Source: Brasenia schreberi (Eukaryota; Streptophyta; Magnoliopsida; Nymphaeales; Cabombaceae). From it: 64,000 bases of DNA. The stretch spans positions 8,206,501-8,270,500 of the forward strand of contig JAYKKT010000074.1 in NCBI GenBank assembly GCA_036023115.1, given 5' to 3'. Below are positions 48,800 through 59,950 of this stretch, piece by piece. Position 1 is the first letter of the stretch. The number at the start of each line of letters is the position of its first letter. A model generated the notes under the pieces. It was not told where the DNA came from, ran no database searches, and saw only the letters and a list, made by a program, of their open reading frames with translations. The position numbers and the translations under genes are program-made.

Positions 48800-49490
48800 T
48801 GTGTAGGTATTACCCCCTTTTGAAACTTCCAACTTGTCTCCTCCATCTCATCCTCCTCAGCTTGGCGAAGGGTACTGTTTTGCTAGTTTCCTGAACTGCA
48901 CCTGCACTGCTACAACGCATACATGTATCTGCGCTTGCCTTTGAAAACCCACCCGCTACATCTCTGAGGCCAATCTTTCTCGAGGTCTCAACGATTTCTG
49001 GCATCCTGCACCGCAGCCTGTACGTGGACTCCGTAATCTTGCCTTACTACACCGTATTGGAGGCACTGGTGTCATCGACCTTCTCCGGGGAGTGCACTTC
49101 ATGTGTCTGCCGCAAAGAAGCTCTAACAGTGGGTGGAAAGTATATTCCTTATCAAGGATGGTCAGCAACAATGGTATCCATTGCCGGTATTTAGTGTGTG
49201 AGGCTGGCATTTGGTGTATATAACAAAACAGGCAAAATGGCCACTACAACTAAACTAATGCTTGAAGGCTTGGCCTGGTTTATGTTGATGAAGGATAATG
49301 CACGCCTCATAGCAAACTCCATGGAAGGTCCACTTGGAGAAAAAGCTGCTTGCCGAAGCATTTCTCTATTGATATGCATGCTACTCTTGAAAAGGTTCTG
49401 TGATCTAGCAAGCAGCAGAAAGCAGTCATTGGATACGAAAACAGAAGCAGGTCTACCACTCACCCACATAGAGTATGATGCATCCTTTTA
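48800..49490 (+). pseudogene. Membrane-protein pseudogene, copy B
   Basis: Aligns to codons ~100-320 of the intact gene at 8,134-9,096. The first ~100 codons are missing. A small deletion removes the AGAGTCGATA region, a TGA follows in GTTTCCTGAACT, and GTATTTAGTGTG creates a TAG where the intact copy reads TTG. The 3-prime part remains open (49,198-49,491) but has no start context. The spacer to RPF1 is retained. Confidence 0.9.
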
Positions 49491-49743
49491 GACATCAAAG
49501 TTTGTTGTTAAATTGTACTTTATTATGAATTTTGCTTGTGTAACATTGCTGTTTGAATCAAAGGCATAATACATCCTAATGAAAAGATACAAATCGAGTT
49601 AAACGAGGAGCCAAAAGATTGGACGGTGATCTTTCTGTGTGCATGAGATTAACGCATTACTATGTCACAGAAGGTTGCAATTGCCAATGAAGCCCGAAAT
49701 ACTATCCAGGATATATGGTTGTTCAACAAATGGAAGCTGCGCG

Positions 49744-52700
49744 TCACAGGAAGAATCGCCTGCGGCTGGTGTCCATCTCCGGCTGTAGTAATGAAAACAA
49801 CGGCTATGTAAGGTCCCAGAGGTAAATAAAGAAACAAACATGCAGCTTGGTGAACAATACGACCAAAAGCTTCTCAAAAAGAGCCACCAGCACAAAAACA
49901 GATTACCTTGTGAACCCACTCATATTCTCCACTTTTGCTATCAAACGTTCCACGCTGCAGGCTAACAAGTTTCAATGTAAAGCGAGGACCACACTCCTAC
50001 AAGAATCCCAAAGTTTAAAGATTAAGCAGAAACAAATGGGTTAATTAAGTGACAGGTACAAAAGAAAAGAAACTTCAAAAGAAAAATATGTCATGATAGT
50101 CTCACATGTTCCTTTTATCAATATAAATTTCTTAAAAAGTGAAAAGACATAGGGACTCGATCAGAAGGAAGAAAATTATAGAACACGTAATCCTTTTGGA
50201 TTTGACATTATCTGCAGATATGACCAAGAGAAAATAGATCCATGAAGGATCCAGCAATGCCTCATTTACATGAATAGGAATGAATATCAGCCAACAAACG
50301 CTTGGTAAGAAGTAGAGTGGAATTGTGTCACTCGACGCTATCTTAGGACATAAGACCAAGGATAAGAGAAGAAAGGATAGGCATGCAAGAACATCTGATC
50401 TACAAGGGTCAAAATATATCTAAATATGTTTTTCTAAAAAAAGTTGAAATTTGAAATATTACACCGTGTCATACGATACACACTGTATCATAGTGTGTCG
50501 TATGATACGGTTGCAATAAATGTATTTTTTATACAATATCGGTTCAGATACCAAAACACCTGTATCGTGTATCATATCGTATGACACGGTTTGATTTTTT
50601 TAACATTGGTCTGGCCTAACAGCATCCCTAAAACCTACAATGGGTACTTGTTTGATGTTTTTGCATCCAAATGTGATGGAATGGAATGAAACAGAAACAT
50701 AATTGTGACTGAACTCAAACATACCACGTGACTGTAATTTAAGATAACATGTAGCACTCAGTCCCATCTTCGTATTTTCACCCCACGCACCCACTAACTC
50801 CTTACGGCTCATATCAATAGCAAAGTTGATCCTCGAAGTGCACCGAGTGTATAAGGTACCCTCACCATTCCCCGTCAAGTTCCAGTCATATACATTATGC
50901 AAATCGCAAGGGTTCTATTAACTTTGGAATTCCTTACGCATGACATAGTTGATATCAAATTCAGCGCTTGTCCAACCACTTGTATACATCTGCTCAACAT
51001 GTTCTGGACATTATTCAAGTCCTAGTGATCAATTTATAGTGTTCCAACGCTATGCTGACAAATTGCCAAAACTTTTCATTAGGAAAATTTGAAAAAGAAA
51101 AATTAAAATGTGTAGGGAACAACCGTTACTCTTCAACAAAATAGAAAAAGAATTTAAAGCACAATTATTTATTAAGAGATAATTAAATAAGTGAAAGTAA
51201 AATGTTGACCTGAAGCCGAGTAATGAGGTTGTCACCAGATATCTTCTCCAACTTTTTAGCTCCATCTTTTGGTGGGTTCTTATTCTCCTTTTCTCCAAAA
51301 ATGTACCTGCATACGAAGAAAAAAGTCATTAAGAAATGAAAATTTAGTCTTATATATGCATAGCAATGGTCACAAGAGCAAATAAATAACCTGTGATAAC
51401 GAAAGAATATAAAATCTCGCTGGTTGTGAAAGGTCACAACTTGCCGGCCACGAAAGTTTGGATCTTGGGGGAAAAGTGATGCAATCAACCTGAAAATCAC
51501 AAGCATCCAAAACCAAAATCACAAAAGTACAAATCTGATTTCTTCAGAAAGATAGATACTTGAAATAGCTGATATTCTGAAAGTCGAGCAGAGAATCTGA
51601 GAAAGTACACCTTGCAATACGATGACCTAGACGTGTTGTAAAGCTTGCTAGTATCAACTCTGGCTTATGACTGGTTGGATTTCCATGATTCTGCATACAA
51701 AAACGAATCAATCTCTACTACTTCTGCGTGTGCATGAGCATGAGAGAGAGAGAGAGAAGTGGATGTTTCAATTCTGAATCATGTCTTAGTGGCATGCGCA
51801 CCAAACAAAGAAGAAACGAATCTTACACCTTACTATTAACAGAACAAATACATAAGGGCCAGAACATCATAGATCCAACACTCGGCAGAAAATCTTAGTG
51901 TATTAAACAGTCTACACTCTAAAATCATTTCTCAATCATGGATGTGGAATTTATTGGATAATTTGAAGTTAGTGAATCCAGGAGAAAGCATTCACATGTA
52001 TGTAGCCTACCAACTTGAAAGAGTCGGTCACCTTTATTTGAATGAAGCCAAACAGGGAAAACAGAAACGTGAAACACCAATTGCCGGACTATTTCTTCAA
52101 TGCAGCAATACAACAGGAGGGAAACATAGAACATGCATAAATCCAAAGGTAATGGATCAATAGGCATGTGACAATCGACTAAATATAAAGTGGCTATCAC
52201 AAATGTGAAAAATCAATCCAAACAGTCCTAGTTTACGCTTCTGGGTAATGCTAAAATCACTAAAAGTAGGATAGGAGAAGACTCAACATTGCAGAGGGAA
52301 ACCCCAACTATATGAATAATAAAATTAGATATGTGGTACTATCAATAGAACCCCACTACCACACTTAAGAACTTCAGAAGCTCAGGAAATGCAAAGTATT
52401 TCTGTTTACGGCAACTAAAACGTTGTATACTGTTCAGACATGTCAAAGGATGCAGATGACAATGACATACAAAAGTTATACATAGGTGTTCAAGAGTTTA
52501 AACAACTACAACAACTACTAAGCCTTTTCCCATACTAGACGGGGTCGGCTACATGGATTCTTTCTTTCCACAGACCCCTATCGTGTGCCATGTTAGCAGT
52601 TAACTCCCAATAAGCTAGATCATTCTTTATTGTTTCTTTCCAACACTTTTGTGGTCGTCCTCTACCTCTTTTAATACTTTCTAAATTTAGTTTTTCTAAC

Positions 52701-55700
52701 CTTCTTACTGGTTCTTCTTTTGATCTTCTTTCTATATGTCCAAACCATCTTAAACGATATTCTCTCATTTTATCATCTATTGGTGCCACTCCTAATTTAT
52801 TTCTAATAACCTAATTATGTATACGGTCTTTTCTTGTATGATGATTAATTGCCCAACACTCAGAACCATAAAACATGGCAGGCCTAATTGCTGCTCTATA
52901 ATATTTACCTTTTAATTTTAATGGTATCTTCTTATCACAAAGAATATCTGATGCTCCTCTCCATTTTAACCAACCAACATTAATTCTATGTGTAACATCT
53001 CCATCAATTCTTCCATCACTCTGAAAAATTGACCCTACGTATTTAAAACTTTCCTTTTGGGGAATGCAATGTGTGTCAATTTTAATTTCTATGTCCTCTG
53101 AAGTAACCAAATGATCAAACTTACATTCCATATATTCTGTCTTTGTTCTACTAAGTTGGAGACCTTTGCTTTCTAATGTTTCTCTCCATAGTTCCAATTT
53201 TCTATTAACTTTTTTCTTAGACTCCTCTACTAATACAATGTCATCTGCAAATAACATACACCAAGGTACTTCATCTTGAATATATTTTGTTAACTCATCC
53301 ATCACCATTATAAATAAGTATGGACTTAAAGTTGATCCTTGATGTAACCCAATATTAACTTCAAAGAGGCATGTCGTTCCTTTATGAGTCCTCACACATG
53401 TTTTTACACCAACATACATGTCTCTTATAAGGTTAATATATGTCAATGGGATACCTCTTTTTTCCAAAGTTCTCCAAAGAACATCCCTCGGTACCCTATC
53501 ATAAGCTTTTTCTATATCAATAAATATCATGTGAAGGTCTTTCTTTTTTGCTCTAAAATGTTCCATAAGACATCTCAAAAGGTGAATCGCTTCAATAGTA
53601 GATCTGCCTGGCATGAATCCAAATTGGTTCTCTGTTATACTATACTTGTCTTAACCTACGTTTGATAATTCTTTCCCATAATTTCATAGTATGACTCATT
53701 AACTTGATACCTTGATAATTCGCACAATTTTGAATGTCTCCCTTGTTCTTATATATGGGTATAAGTGTACTTCCTCTCCATTCCTCGGGCATCTTTTGGT
53801 TTTTCCATATTTCATTAAATAGTCTTATGAGCCAAGTGATTCCTGTTTCTCTTAGTATTTTCCAAACTTCTATAGGAATATTATCTGGTCCTACCGATTT
53901 ACCACCCTTTATATGTTTAAGAGCCTCTTTCACTTCATTCTTTTGAATACGTCAATAGAAATTGTGGTTTATATACTCTTATGACTTGGCTAAATCTCCT
54001 AAACTAATACTAACATCTTTATTTTCATTAAAAAGATTATAAAAATAGTTTTTCCATCTATTTCTTATATCATCATTTGTCACTAAAATTTTTTCATCAT
54101 CGTCTTTTATGCATCTAACATAATTAAGATCTTTAGTTTTCTTATCTCTAGCCCTAGCTATCCTAAAAAATATCTCTTTCACCCTCTTTTGAGTTGAGTT
54201 TTTTATATAAGTCTTCCCAAATCTTAGCTTTTGCTTCACTAACGGCCTTTTTTGCTTCCTTCTTTGCTTTCTTATAAGCTTCTAAAGTTTCACTAGTTTT
54301 CTTAGCATAATGTAATTTGTAACATGTCCTCTTTGCCTTGATTTTATTTTGTACTACTTCACTCCACCACCAAGCTTCTTTTTGTGCCGGTACACCTCCC
54401 TTAGATACCCCTAACACATCTTTCGCCACTTTCCTAATATGTATAGCCATATTGTTCCACAGATCACAGGGTGTGCCAACATAATTTCAAACATCGACTT
54501 TTTGTTTAAATATATCTTCTTTCTCGCTTTTGAGGTTCCACCATTTAGTCCGAATAGCTCGATGCACTCTTTTCTTCTTTGTCCATTTTTTTATTTGTAA
54601 ATCCATAACTAAAAGTCGATGTTGGGTGTTTAAGCTTTCTCCTGGAATTACCTTACAATCTTTACAACATGCTCTATCTTTTTTTCTACGAATAAAGTAA
54701 TCAATTTGTGTTTGTGATAAGCCACTCTTATAAGTAATTAAATGTTCAATCTCATTTTTTGAAAATTGTATTGACTATAAAGAGATCAAATGCCATAGCA
54801 AAATTTAAAATCTCCCTACCTTCCTTGTTTATATCCCCAAAACCAAAGTTTTCATGAATCCCTTGATATCCTAATGCCTCTTTACCGACATGTCTATTTA
54901 AATCTCCTCCTAAACAAATCATCTCCCTTTGTGGAATCTTTTGAAACACCTTATCTAACTCTTCCCAAAAAACTGTCTTTATACTATATTCTAGTCCTAC
55001 TTGGGGTGCGTAAGCACAAACTATATTCAAAACCTCTGCTCCTAACACTAATTTCAACGTCATGATTCGGTCACCATATCGTTGTATGTCTACTACACTC
55101 TCCTTTAAATCCTTATTTATGATAATACCAACTCCGTTTGAAGCCTTTTCTTTACCTGTGTACCATAATTTAAAACCTGTATCCTCTATCTCTTTTGCTT
55201 TTTCTCCAACCCATTTTGTCTCTTGTAAACATAGAATATGAATCTTTCTCCGAATCATAGTATCTACCACCTCCATTAGCTTACCCGATAATGTTCCGAT
55301 ATTCCAAGAACCAATACGAATCTTATTATCTAGGACTAGCTTCCTTACCCCCCGCATCCGTCCATAATCAAAATACGGAGACCCTCTCTGAAAATTTTTC
55401 ACTACGTTCGGGCGACAATATAGCGGGACTAACTTCTTTACCCACACCCGTCCATGATGTGGGAACCCTCTCTGCAATTGATTAACTACATTCGGGCGAA
55501 AATGTAGTGTATGAGTTTGTGCCATCAAAATGCACTTGCTTGAAGTCAATCTCAAAAGAAGACCATAGAAGGACTGACAGATGCAAAAGATAGAAAATCA
55601 AATACTGCAAAGACAATAATGTACATGTTCTCCAAATAAAGGAATTAAAAGTTGTACTTGGGACAATCCCAACTATACACAATGTTCCAGTGGTACCACC

Positions 55701-58586
55701 ACCACTTCAAACAAAAGGAATGCTCACCTTTATATCTTTTCGCAAGACCAGCCTTGAAAGCTTAAAATGAGCAGTAGGTCCATTAGGAAGTCCAATGATC
55801 AGAAGTGCATCTATAAAAAAGCAGAACCAGACATCAAATATAATGTCCAAGAACAATATAGTTCCACAAATTCTTTCATAAACCGATGGTAACAGCAGAA
55901 CTAAACAAAATCAACAGAAAATTGTATTGAGCTGGAGGGACAGTTAACGATAAAAAAAGAGTACAGATGGAAGCAGGGTATACTTGTGATAAACCGCAAA
56001 ACATTAGGTCGTTAGCTATGTGGAAGAAACTAACAAAGATAATATATGCGAGATTGCAGAACATTAATAGCAATAATATAACATAAGAATTTTATAAGAT
56101 GCACATTGGCTCTGCAGTAAGCACTAAGCAGAACCATCACAGACATGCTGATGCAAACCATAAGTCACTGTCGTCCCTCAAACCTAGACAGAGATGCATG
56201 AATCATGGATGTGTCCAAATATAAACAAATGCTCCTCCAAACCTACAAATTCATACTATACAAATATTTCGTGTTAAAAGTAATAAATGAACAGTATAAG
56301 TTACACAGTAACAAATGAGCAATGGTACAACAAATTGAAATCCTGATTTGCCCCAAATGAGATCTAAATAACGGAAACTACTAACCTGGCTCCTTGCGAT
56401 TGGTGTGGACCACAACAACTGAAGTGAAATCTCTATTCCTTGCATATTCTGTAATCTATACAAAGGGGGGAAAGAGAAGATATAAACTCCAATGAGTAAC
56501 CAAACTAATGTGCAAGGAACATTAATAGAAGATGAAAGCTGATACCACTACCTATGCACCAAAGCACCAAGTTAGTTCAGAATCAGACAACATCAGTGAC
56601 ACCAATTTAAAGCAACAAAAAGAGTTTCAACTGCATTGCAAAGCGAATACCTTGTTGGTGCACCTACAACATTGTATTTTGGAAGGCTATTGTCATAATT
56701 TGCAAACAACATTACTAGCTTGAAAGAAAATAAAGCTTACCTTTTTCAAATCATAAGTTCCCCGTTCATGATAATGAGCATTGGGAATAACTGTTAATAG
56801 TTCTTCAATAAATGCAGGTCCTCTCTGTAAATATGTAAATGTGGTACCCATTAAACTTGCATGTGAAAGTTTATTTTAATACTATATTCTCTTGCATCTA
56901 TCATACAAATGGTAGGAGCTACAGCAATAAGCAAAAATGTTATACATATCACATAGATAATGGGTCACAAATTGTTCTAGAAAGAATCATATCGATCATA
57001 AATTTGGAAAAGTAAAAAAGACGGGAGACAAAAATGACAAAACCAAAAGCAGATACTTCCTGTAAACAAGTATGAAAGATAAAACCAAGTATTTTAGGAT
57101 TTTCAGCTTATACATATGCTTCAATCAATGTCAATACTCTTAAAAGATTTAGGAGGCTGCACAAAGGACTATTTAGCAATCATCGATCAGTTTCTCAGGC
57201 TATCAGAAGAGAAGAAGAAATTTATTTGTGAACAAGGAAAAGCATTTCCCAGGCACGTGAATAGCCTGACCGTGAAACAACAATGATTAAGACATTGCTA
57301 AAAAAAATAACCATTATTCATTTTTTTACCTTAACTTAATAATGTAAAACAAATTGAAAAAGACAAGTTGTTTCAGAAAAGATTTGGTCAAACTCCAGAA
57401 CTATTGGATAGACTAGCCAATTGAGTTCTTTTCATCATGAGATCTATCCATAAAGCAAAAAGTATTTAGGTACCCACGTTGGCTACCAAGGAATTATCTT
57501 TACTTTTCCTTTTCAGGTATCTATTATCATTTCACTGAATGACAACGCGACGCCAAATTAGACTTCGTGACTCCCTTAGAAGTACATAAAAGCAGGGTTT
57601 TGTGTACGTGTACGATTATAAGAGGGTTAAAGTTCAATGATTGCTCCCAGTACCTAAAGGGAAAAAAGAAAGCATTTCCATCCCTTGCCCTGGGGTAGAA
57701 ACGGAAGGAAGAGGACCCAAAAACGTCTACGAGCATTTATCTTTGTCAAGTAAAACCAAATTCTTAACAAATCAAATTTGGTTAGGCTATCCATTATCAA
57801 TTGAAATTATTGAAAAGGAGGACAAAAACAAAATACGGAGACCATTGCATCTAAAAAATGAAATAAAATAGAAATTAGCAACAAGAACGAGAAAGAGTGA
57901 AGCACAATAAAGAGGATTCCTACAGTCGAGTGAAATCTCGATGTCGTGATCAATGTCTTCGGCGTACGCTCCCGATTGAGAATGGAATTGAATTCATCTG
58001 CACCATTATCAGCGAACAACTGCATATACATGAATCAATCAATGCGTCACCTCAGTAACAACCAACACATCCCAAGTCCAACCAACCAAAACTCAAAAGG
58101 CACTACAAACAAAACAAAGCGAAGAAAACATGAATAAAGGAATTAATGCAGAAACCTCTTCGTCGTCGGGTCTACAAGCAGTCTCATCGGCCTCCCTCGT
58201 ATTCTCGATAGTGCGAGGGATGTTCCTTGGCGGAGGCTGCACATTAAGACACAAAGACATGCAGAGACATTACAAGATTAGATTAATCCTCCAATTCACA
58301 CACAGAGCCGCACCTCTTCGCCAAGCTCAAGGGCTTTCTTCTCGGCAGCGTCACGGGCCTTTACACGCTTCCTCTTCTCGATCTTCTTGTCACGTTTGAG
58401 CTTAGCGTGAATGGAGGATCTCTTCTCCTTGTTCTTGATGGACGAAGGGAGTGTCGTCCCTTTCTTCCTCTTCTTCTCTACCTCGACTTTCATATTCTTC
58501 ATCTCATCTACCGTGTCATCTGCACCGCCTTGCTCACACTCCTTTCTCTTTTTCTTCGCCTTCATGTCAAGATTGTCGGCCATCAT
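49744..58586 (-). CDS. RPF1: Ribosome production factor 1, Brix-domain protein
   Basis: RPF1 acts in the nucleolus in assembly of the large (60S) ribosomal subunit and processing of its rRNA. Eleven exons: 58,586-58,314, 58,236-58,156, 58,019-57,924, 56,824-56,741, 56,455-56,386, 55,810-55,728, 51,690-51,611, 51,489-51,391, 51,306-51,210, 49,996-49,907 and 49,782-49,744. They total 1,092 nt, an open 363-residue frame, close to the usual RPF1 length. The N-terminus is Lys/Arg-rich ([19 protein letters not shown]; about residues 50-85), probably nucleolar targeting. The [13 protein letters not shown] region follows, then the Brix domain (about 140-350): [75 protein letters not shown] and [18 protein letters not shown]. 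It ends [12 protein letters not shown]. Two ATG codons stand together at the start (58,586 and 58,583). Intron 6 (about 4 kb) holds a same-strand LINE. Confidence 0.95.
50463..50590. mobile_element. MITE-like insert with 16-bp inverted ends
   Basis: ACCGTGTCATACGATA at the left end and TATCGTATGACACGGT at the right end are a perfect 16-bp inverted pair enclosing about 96 bp. The words TATCG/CGATA resemble the subterminal array of the local hAT family. The corresponding place in copy A lacks it, so it is an insertion after duplication or a deletion there. I see no clear target duplication. Confidence 0.6.
52501..55512 (-). mobile_element. RTE-clade LINE, near full length, decayed
   Basis: About 3.0 kb. 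The order on the minus strand is a 5-prime region with two ~95-bp related monomers (55,375-55,510, each with a TTCGGGCGA word), an APE-type endonuclease (54,752-55,555: [21 protein letters not shown]), a Lys-rich connector, then reverse transcriptase (53,640-53,933 and 52,811-53,614: [20 protein letters not shown]) and the C-terminal region with [11 protein letters not shown] (52,535-52,789). Frameshifts and stops split the frame, so it is not active. The 3-prime tail is TTGTTGTAGTTG-like, the hallmark of plant RTE. GAGTTT occurs at both edges (52,494 and 55,513), a weak candidate target duplication. Confidence 0.9.
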
Positions 58587-58630
58587 TGTAGACTCAGTCC
58601 ATTTCCACCACAACCAGTGTTGTTCCCCCC

Positions 58631-58816
58631 TGCAACTCGTCCCTTCATTACGGTTTATAAAACCCTCGAATTTGCATATGACACGTGAAACACCGGGAGA
58701 TATACACAAGATAACAGAATTCATATGCTCTCTCTATAATGAACATAATTGAGAAGAAAAACAGGCTGCTCTAAATAAAGGCTTAAAGGCAAGGTCGACT
58801 AAGAAATAGCGCATGA
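58631..58816. promoter_or_regulatory. RPF1 upstream region up to the retroelement
   Basis: Less than 250 bp separate the RPF1 start codon from the LTR of the Ty1-copia element, so the promoter is either short or partly within LTR sequence. I see no clear TATA box at a standard distance. Confidence 0.35.
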
Positions 58817-59950
58817 TAGATACATCCATGTAATAAATATAAACATCTCTCACACATACCGCAAATTCAAAATATGTCATAAATAAATCGTACAAAAAAC
58901 AAAAGAGAAGCTACGCAATTTCTTACAGCAGGGCGGATTCTTAGAGAAATAAGTGACCGATTATAAATACATACAGGTACCTATGCCTTCTCACGGTATA
59001 AAACACACACAACTCAACACAACTCGAAAGACACGTACCTACCTTCGAGTCGACCTCAACCACATTCGCATATTCGCCTATGACTAAAAAGAAATACGAC
59101 AGAGAGTAGTCACACCGCACAAAATACCATGAGCATAGGATAAAACGAAGGCGAGAGGAGAGTGTTACTGAAAAAACGAAAAACGTCTCATTAGGAAGTC
59201 CTAACCACGTATTTATAGACTGCATTGCATCATAAATCTTGGACGCACCTCTCCATCACGAACGAAGATCAAAATATTTTCCTGCAAAAAGATAGACTAA
59301 ACACCAAAGACAATTCCCAAAACCAATTCCAAGTCAAGGCTTGATCCGACACACATGTGTGTGGTCTATCATATCCTTTGAAATCTCTTTGAACAAAGGT
59401 TCATGAGCTACCAACTATATAAAAGAGCATATAGGTTTATAGAATGAAATACCCCGGGCAGAGGAGAGCATGGAACGAAGACATGAGGAGAGTGTTACCA
59501 CAAAAACATCTCATTAGGAAGTTCTAACCATGTATTTATAAACTATGTGTTGATCCTACATCGTGGATCCAATCCAAACGACTCATCTCTCCGTCACGGA
59601 CGAAGATGAAAAGATTTTCGTAAAAAAAGATAGACTGAATATCGAAAACAATTCCCAAAACCAAATCCAAGTCGAGGCCTGGCCCGGCCTAGCCTAACAC
59701 ACGCGTGCATGTGTGGTATATCATGTCCTCTGAAATCTCTTTGAACAAAGGTTCATGAGCTATCAACTATATAAAAGAGCATAAAACGATATGTGGGTTT
59801 GTCTCCTTCACATATGATATTTTCTACTTTAAGACTTTTACATATATCAATGATGCATCAATTCAATATTTAAGGATACTAACATGAATTAAATGTTATT
59901 AATTCACACAGGTTTAATTAACCCAACCATAATTGAAATTAAATCCAACA
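58817..59950 (-). repeat. 3-prime LTR of the copia element, internally duplicated
   Basis: Begins TGTTGG at 59,950 on the minus strand. A ~330-bp part is present twice inside it: words such as GAGGAGAGTGTTAC, CATCTCATTAGGAAGT and GGTTCATGAGCTA occur at about 59,150-59,420 and again at 59,480-59,780. The right copy keeps the true LTR end. Confidence 0.75.

Larger units (their letters stand above)
48800..58630. repeat. Segmental duplication, copy B
   Basis: Counterpart of 8,430-15,380. It retains the full stretch between the RPF1 first and last exons, including the RTE LINE and exons 4-6 that copy A lacks. Relative to A it has a small MITE-like insert at 50,463-50,590 and lacks the ~370-bp block seen at 9,737-10,105. 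Confidence 0.92.
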
